Below the pieces are notes generated by a model, which saw only the letters and a program-made list of their open reading frames with translations, made no database searches and was not told where the DNA came from. A program made the translations under genes and the position numbers. DNA of 64,000 nucleotides from Okapia johnstoni (Eukaryota; Chordata; Mammalia; Artiodactyla; Giraffidae): positions 28,896,001 through 28,960,000 of the forward strand of contig CM044311.1 of NCBI GenBank assembly GCA_024291935.2. Reading direction: 5' to 3'. Positions 57,346-64,000 of this stretch are shown in pieces. The first letter of the stretch is position 1. Every line of letters starts with the position of its first letter.

Positions 57346-58124
57346 AGAGAATCAACCTAAGCATATATCATGTTTATTCTGAAGTTTTATCAATGTTTAG
57401 AAATGCTAAAAAAATGAGCAATATTGAATTATATTCTGATGAGTATTAAGAAATTCATAGGTTTTGTTGAAACTATCTAAATACGGAAAGCATTTGAGAT
57501 GTTTTCAAGCAGATGTAATTTCTTTTGAAATTGTCTGTCTTTCCTAATTTTATGCAAGATTTGCTTTTCACTTGACTAGGTGGCAAGCACCATATGAGAT
57601 TTGTAAAGCTTCTTAGATAAGCTTTGCTTTAGAATTGCAAAGTGTGCATGTTTTATTCATATCTAGTGATCTGGTAGGGTGCAAATAACTGACACAAAGC
57701 AACTATGCAGAGTTTAAACTTGTAATATCAGATCTCAAAGGATTAGTAATGGTGGTAAACAGATGATAAGGAGAACATGAAGAAATAAAAGCGCTTTAAC
57801 AGATAAAGCACAAATGTTAATAAACCTAACATTTCTGATTAAATAGCCTTAGTATGATATTCATTCTAATTACAAAAATAAACTGGACAATTTCAGTTAA
57901 GTTCCAAAATGTGGACTGTTTCAGCTAAAGAATTTTTCCAAGAATACCAAAAAACGTTTTGCTAGAAATTGAGCTAAGGATTAATGACACTCATATTTTA
58001 TGCTGATGTATTCCTAAGTATTTTATTGCTAAAGTATTGTCTTGTTTGTTAAATCAATGCATACAGTTAAAGTCTCCGAGGAAATCAGTTCTTTGCACTT
58101 AACTTCTGATATGATTTTCTGAAG
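57346..58124. other. SAMSN1 intron 3, end; unique
   Basis: No repeat family recognised up to the exon 4 acceptor. Confidence 0.4.
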
Positions 58125-58254
58125 GATGAGGAAGATGGAGAGAATGCCCTCCCATACCGGAACAGTGACCCCACACTTGGAACCCACATTGAGAAGAGCT
58201 CCCTCAAAACCAGTGACTCCTTGGACAGTCTCTACAGTGGGCAGAGCTCATCAA
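58125..58254 (+). CDS. SAMSN1: SAMSN1 coding exon 4 (residues 94-137)
   Basis: This 130-nt exon is phase 0 at the start and leaves one base (A of a Ser codon) at the end. It encodes an acidic start, DEEDGENALPYRNSDP, then a Ser/Thr-rich linker through SLKTSDSLDSLYSGQSSS. This is the unstructured region between the basic segment and the SH3 domain. The acceptor TTTTCTGAAG ends at 58124 and the donor GTAAGG begins at 58255. The split Ser codon is completed by GT at the start of exon 5. The repeated SDS/LDSL/SSS pattern offers many possible phosphorylation sites, which is inference only. Confidence 0.96.
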
Positions 58255-58608
58255 GTAAGGCTATAGAATAAGTGACAAGATGGGAGATCTGGGTTGAGTT
58301 AACTAAAAACAATGAATTTATTTCTCTTAGGCTTGTCAAAATAGCAACAAGCTTCCAGCTACTTGATTAACATGTTGAATCTATGGAATTGCTATTATTT
58401 AAAATAATACATGGTATATTAGAATTATGGAATATTTTGAAAATTTTTGCACTGTGGTCAGCAGGGCTCTTGGGATAGGCCTTACAAAGATCACATTGGG
58501 TAATTAAATCTGAATCCTACAATAAAGTATGCTGGAGAGAACTAGCATTATTTTGAATCCAGATTTTTTAAAATAATTGAAATATTCAGAAAACTAAAAT
58601 CCTGTTCT

Positions 58609-58805
58609 CTGCTTTTTGTCCTTCCCTTTCTCCACCCCCCACTTACTCCTTCCTTTCCTTTTCTCTTCCTTCCTTTCTCCCTTCTGTCTTCCTACTTCTC
58701 TGTCCTTCCCTTTCTTTCTTTTTCTTTCATGTTTTTTCCATTTTTTTATTTATTTCTTCCCTATCCTCCCCCTCTCACTGTTTCCTTCCTTTCCTTTTTT
58801 TTGTC
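58609..58805 (+). repeat. Polypyrimidine tract, (TTCC)-like
   Basis: About 200 bases with very few purines on the + strand, composed of CCTT, TTTC and CCCC steps, 355 bases after exon 4. Such tracts can form triplex structures in vitro; whether this one matters is unknown. Confidence 0.88.
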
Positions 58806-58937
58806 TGGAATATTCTGAAAAAAGCAGGACATTTGCATCAATTCTAACGTTTACTTTCTAGGTCTCCATCAAGCATCAGTGAGTAAAAAGTGAAGTGGTA
58901 TGTAAATACTAAATAGTAGGAATATCACCAATTAGGT

Positions 58938-59157
58938 AGGGCTTCCCAGGTGGTGCTAGTGGTAAAGAACCCATCTGCCAATGCAGGAGACATAAAAGAC
59001 GCAGGTTTGATCCCTGGTCAGGAAGATCCCCCTGGAGGAGGAAATGGCAACCCATCCCAGTACTCTTGCCTGGAGAATCCCATGGACAGAGGGGCCTGGC
59101 GGGCTATATTCATAGGGTTCCTAAGAGTCAGACACAAATGAGAGACTGAGCACACAT
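58938..59157 (+). mobile_element. Bov-tA SINE with 9-bp target-site duplication
   Basis: Head GGGCTTCCCAGGTGGTGCTAG, weak B box GGTTTGATCCCTGG and BovA body. CAATTAGGT flanks it at 58929-58937 and 59158-59166. Confidence 0.93.
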
Positions 59158-59166
59158 CAATTAGGT

Positions 59167-59778
59167 GACAAAAGGAATTAGCATGTGTTCAATAAGAATT
59201 TTCTAAAAAAATATCATTTCTAACAAAGAAGTCACTCAAGCTTCAGTCATATGTCCTGCTACAATATTTTAATGAAACTACTGATACTACAGGATGCCTT
59301 AGAAATTTTTTATATGTCCACTGTTTTAGATCCTTTGAATATTTTCAGGGCTTTTAAATGGTTTTTTGCAAAGTTTATTTTCCATTCCATTCTAAATCAG
59401 CTGCTTCTGTTATTTGAAGACGGATCACAAAGACCAGATGTTGAAAATATCCTGAATTTTATTCCTGCTTTCCTACCAGCTGTAGAATAGTTATTTTGTG
59501 AAGTAAAAGCTAATACAGAAACATTTGAGGGGTATATTTTGCATGTGTGAAATTCAGATTTCATTAGTATTCATTTCTGCTGGAAGTTTTAAAATTCAAA
59601 ATTGTGATGCCAAATGTGGGTAGAATTTTATTAACTTGAATATACCATGAAAAGCCAGGGACTGAAGTGGTCATGGAAGAGAGGATAAGGGAAATGGGAG
59701 TCCACTTAGCCATTATCAAACATAGCTTAATATCTGTGACTAGATGCAACTCACCTTTTTTTTTTTTAACAACAGTCC
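59167..59778. other. SAMSN1 intron 4, middle; unique
   Basis: A chance open frame (59251-59490) shows no domain. No repeat recognised. Confidence 0.35.
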
Positions 59779-59791
59779 ATATAAAAAATGA

Positions 59792-59995
59792 GGGCTTCCC
59801 TGGTAGCTCAGACAGTAAAGAATCTGCCTGCAATGCAGGGATGTGGGTTCGATCCCTGGGTTGGAAAGATCCCCTGCGGGAGGGAACGGCAATACATTCC
59901 AGTATTCTTGCTTGGAGAATTCCATGGACAGAGGAGCCTGGCAGGCTACAGTCCATGGGGTTGCAAAGAGTCAGACATGACTGAGCAACTTCATT
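59792..59995 (+). mobile_element. Bov-tA SINE with 13-bp target-site duplication
   Basis: Head GGGCTTCCCTGGTAGCTCAG, exact B box GGTTCGATCCC and BovA body. ATATAAAAAATGA flanks it exactly at 59779-59791 and 59996-60008. Confidence 0.95.
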
Positions 59996-60008
59996 ATATA
60001 AAAAATGA

Positions 60009-61124
<1,116 letters not shown>

Positions 61125-61311
61125 TGATCTCTTTCAGAAAGTACAAGTATGGGGAACTAGGGGTGAGTATATCTTCCCAGCAGGAGAACTGAGGACTGGT
61201 TTACTGTGGCAGGAATTCACACAACACATGAGAGGTATGGTAGGGCGATCAGTCTTTTGAGGCTATTCACAAAAGTTGTGTTTTGTAGATAATGCAGAAT
61301 CATAGCCTTTT

Positions 61312-61402
61312 TAAAATTAATTTATTTTTTATTGAAGGATAATTGCTTCATAGAACACTCGATGACATAAATCAAAGCAAGATCCTCTATGACCCACCTC
61401 CT
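61312..61402 (-). mobile_element. Miniature 5'-inverted L1 insertion with 16-bp target-site duplication
   Basis: AGAATCATAGCCTTTT flanks a 91-bp insert exactly at 61296-61311 and 61403-61418. The left part is the reversed artiodactyl L1 3' end (TTTATTGAAGGATAATTGC on +). The right part is L1 ORF2 in the opposite orientation (GATGACATAAATCAAAGCAA, then GATCCTCTATGACCCACCTC). This is the structure produced by twin priming. Confidence 0.88.
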
Positions 61403-61691
61403 AGAATCATAGCCTTTTAAGGGAGAAGGAACTGTCTACATTTTTTCTGACTACCAAAAGCCTCACAAGTTACTAGAAGTGCATAGTTGTACTTGATACT
61501 TGTTGGAGTAAAAATAATAAACCAGAAAATGGAAATATCAGGCAAGAGTCCAGGAGAGCAAATGCCTTAGGAACCAGAGTTGGTCAGGCAATTTCAATAC
61601 TTAAGTCAATACTTGCAAATGTCACGAGTAACCTGACAATTTTCTCTCAATGACATTTCCTCCTGAGTTCCCTTTTCTTCACTGTTGCCTT

Positions 61692-62110
61692 CTATATTCA
61701 TTTTCTATTGCTGTAAGGGCTTCAAACAACACAAATGTATTATTATTTCACAGTTCTGTAGGTCTTACATGTGGGCTTAATTGGGTGGTCTTTTTAAGGT
61801 CTCACTGGGCTGAAATCAAGAGGTCAGCTGAGGCTGTGATCTTATCTGAGACTCAGGGTCCTTTTTCAAGCTCACTAGCTGTTGGCATAATTCAGTTCCT
61901 TTTGGTTGTAGCACTGAGTTTTCTGCTTTCCTACTGGATATTAACTGGGAGCCATTCTCAGTCCCCTGAGTTTACCAGCCATGATTTTCTTTAACATGGC
62001 AGTTCACTACTTCAAGAGCTATAGCAGAAAAGCTCACTCATGCTTCATATCTCTTTATTTTAAGAGGTCCTACCTGATTAAGTCAGAAATACCCAGATAA
62101 CTTCTTTTTA
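61692..62110 (-). mobile_element. MLT1 LTR relic in intron 5
   Basis: In + orientation: ATTCATTTTCTATTGCTGTAAG, TTATTATTTCACAGTTCTGTAGG, GGTCTCACTGGGCTGAAATCAAG and AGAGGTCCTACCTGATTAAGTC match reversed MLT1. Non-coding. Confidence 0.75.
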
Positions 62111-63769
62111 ATTTCAAAATTAGTAAATTTGGTTTATTAATTACATCTGCATAGTCCCTCCTGTCATATAACATAATTACAGGTTTGAAATTTATCATGT
62201 TCATACTTTTATTTATACTCAAGGGGAGGAAGTGTTACAATAGTACAAATAGAAGAAGATTTAGTGGTAAAATACTTTATAGATGTTAGATTATTCATTT
62301 TAGTAACACAAAGTCGCTATAACTAAAGGGTAGAAATTATTAATTTTCTATACTGTCAATACCAAACCAATGTTAACCATAAATATTATAAGCTATGAAG
62401 TGTTAATATTATTATTGAACATTCAAGGCACTCAGCTCTTCTCTTTATCCCTTTTAAGATATCAAATCAGAATAAACTCAGCTGGATAATGAGGAAAATA
62501 TTACTTTCCACAGTTAGCTCCTTACTTGTTTCTATGAAATGATTTGAAGTCTAAGTTCACATCTTGGGGAAAGGAGGATTATAGCCGAGTAACCATTGTT
62601 GAGGGAGGGCAGCAGAAGGGAATACATTGACAACATTTTGATTCAGGATAGATATCATCTTTCCCTACAACACCATGCCAGCGCACTACCCCTAGTGCTG
62701 CTTAAGGCGACGTTTGTGGAGCTCTTGTAGGACACAATAAGAATCCCACAGACACCACTGGGTATTGAATACTATTGTCCCCACCCAGGGTCTTATCCGA
62801 AATGAAGTTGGAGTTTTGCCTGTAGCCTGTGGGCTTACCTGTAGTGTATTTTTACAAGTTTAAAGGATAATAAGAAGGGTGCAGCACAGGACTACCATAC
62901 TTTGAGACAACCCCCTAGAGCTTCTGGGGATTTTCTGGGTCTGCTTAACTGATGTCATCTAGCCTAGGATTTGATTCCCTGTAGTTAATGGCAGGAAAAA
63001 CTAGATGAGCAGCTCATAGTATCAGAAGGTCAAATTGTCAATAAAGTGGAAAGATCAGGTCTTTTAATCACATTGGATTCTACTTTTACAAACACAATTT
63101 GTGTATTAGATGAAGAATGCACATTCAAGAGCAGCAGAAAAAATATTTTCAGTAGCAGATTTAACGCTTTGTTTGAGGGTAGACCTCTAAAATGGCAAAA
63201 ATGTCAGAATCTATAATGTAATCTCTAAGGTAGACAGCTTAAAGGAGTAATTATGACTCTTAAATGTAGACACTGTATTTACATAGAAATCAACTCTCTT
63301 TACCAAAAAAAAATACCCCTGTGAAGTTTTTTACTCTTAACAATTACTCTTGCAGTCTTAGTCTTAGAGGTGAATAAAGAGACAGACCAATTATTCTGTC
63401 AGTCCTAATGCATTTCATTCGTATTTTAAACTATTGCTGTGAAACTCAATCTAAGTATTAATTAAATAACTACTACTTGATTAAGTATTAATTAATCTAG
63501 AATAAATAGCATAATTTATCCTTAGTACATGTATAATTTTGTTACATATTTTCTATGTACAAAGTTGTGAACATTTTCATTATTTAAGATGGATGCAATA
63601 TTTTAGGTAGATTCTTTTCACAAAGTATATGAATTTTTCTGATGAACTAGAATCACAGACAGCCATAGACATCTCTCTCTTCCCCTTTCCAACTTGGGCT
63701 CGCCTCCAGGGATGATACTACATGGGTATTGTTTTGACAGAATAAATAAAAAGAGCATCATTTTTTAAT
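62111..63769. other. SAMSN1 intron 5, unique; next exon not seen
   Basis: I searched for the remaining SH3-coding exon (expected to begin with a Lys-Gly-Asp segment) and did not find it. The 62600-62960 stretch is somewhat GC-rich. Confidence 0.4.
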
Positions 63770-63985
63770 TCAAACAACTTAGGCTTGAGTTCTGGTGCTG
63801 CCACTAACTTGCTGTGAGTTCTTGAGAAATTAATGCTTGCATTTCTCTTTCTATAATATTTAGAGTAATAGTAATAATTATACCTAGCATATAGGTTGAA
63901 GAGGTATATTATGGACATAAAATAGCTTAATGTGTGCAAAATGTTTTGTAAACTACAGGATGCTCTACAAATGTAAGCTGATAAA
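63770..63985 (+). mobile_element. MIR SINE
   Basis: CTTGAGTTCTGGTGCTGCCACTAAC, TTGCTGTGAGTTCTTGAG, AGTAATAATTATACCTAGC and ACTACAGGATGCTCTACAAATG follow the MIR order. Confidence 0.8.
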
Positions 63986-64000
63986 CTGATATGATCTCAA

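Noticed and set aside
58616..58861. Phe/Ser/Pro-rich 81-codon frame
   Set aside because: It is the translation of the polypyrimidine tract.
59251..59490. 79-codon open frame in intron 4
   Set aside because: No homology recognised, no splice logic, interrupted by the next SINE; treated as chance.
61650..61994. 114-codon open frame on + strand in intron 5
   Set aside because: It lies across a reversed MLT1 LTR; chance frame.

Overview
This window is nuclear DNA from a ruminant, most likely a bovid (cattle or a close relative). The evidence is about twenty tRNA-derived Bov-tA SINEs, two Bov-A2 SINEs, three copies of the RTE-type LINE BovB, artiodactyl L1 tails and a BTLTR1-type endogenous retroviral solo LTR. 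These sit among older mammalian repeats (L1M, L2, MIR, MLT1, MER5) in AT-rich DNA. Nothing prokaryotic or plasmid-like is present. Nearly all open frames longer than 60 codons are chance frames or pieces of retroposons.

The window carries one gene, on the + strand: the 5' half of SAMSN1 (HACS1/SLY2), a haematopoietic SH3-SAM adaptor. Five coding exons can be read with intact splice sites and a continuous frame: 22889-22945, 48840-48911, 52851-53000, 58125-58254 and 60934-61085. Together they encode residues 1-187, which contain an RSSSF phosphosite motif, a basic SLY-type segment, a Ser-rich linker and the first strand of the SH3 domain. The rest of the SH3 domain and the SAM domain lie beyond the right edge.

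Layout: 1-22.7 kb is 5' flank with no supported gene. It holds BovB, L1, L2, MLT1, MIR and SINE insertions, including an L2 split by an MLT1 that is itself split by a Bov-tA. At 22.7-22.9 kb are the presumed promoter and 5' UTR, with a PU.1/ETS-type site. Intron 1 (22.9-48.8 kb) has SINE clusters at 25-27 kb, a second BovB at 33.4-34.5 kb, and a 5 kb block of antisense L1 at 41.5-46.5 kb. It also has repeat-poor islands near 35.0, 37.3, 40.2 and 47.4 kb that are the best candidates for regulatory sequence. Intron 2 (48.9-52.9 kb) carries several young SINEs. Intron 3 (53.0-58.1 kb) contains an old L1 and a roughly 3 kb L2 fossil split by a solo LTR, an unidentified repeat, a SINE and a CA tract. 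Intron 4 (58.3-60.9 kb) has a long pyrimidine tract and two young SINEs. Intron 5 starts at 61086 and holds a miniature 5'-inverted L1 and an MLT1.

I found no previously undescribed system. The observations most worth checking are a near-consensus PU.1 site at the SAMSN1 start, an 11-bp inverted repeat in a repeat-free island of intron 1, a weak acceptor on the in-frame exon 3, and several datable nested insertions. Repeat family names come from recognising consensus sequences by eye, and boundaries without target-site duplications are approximate.
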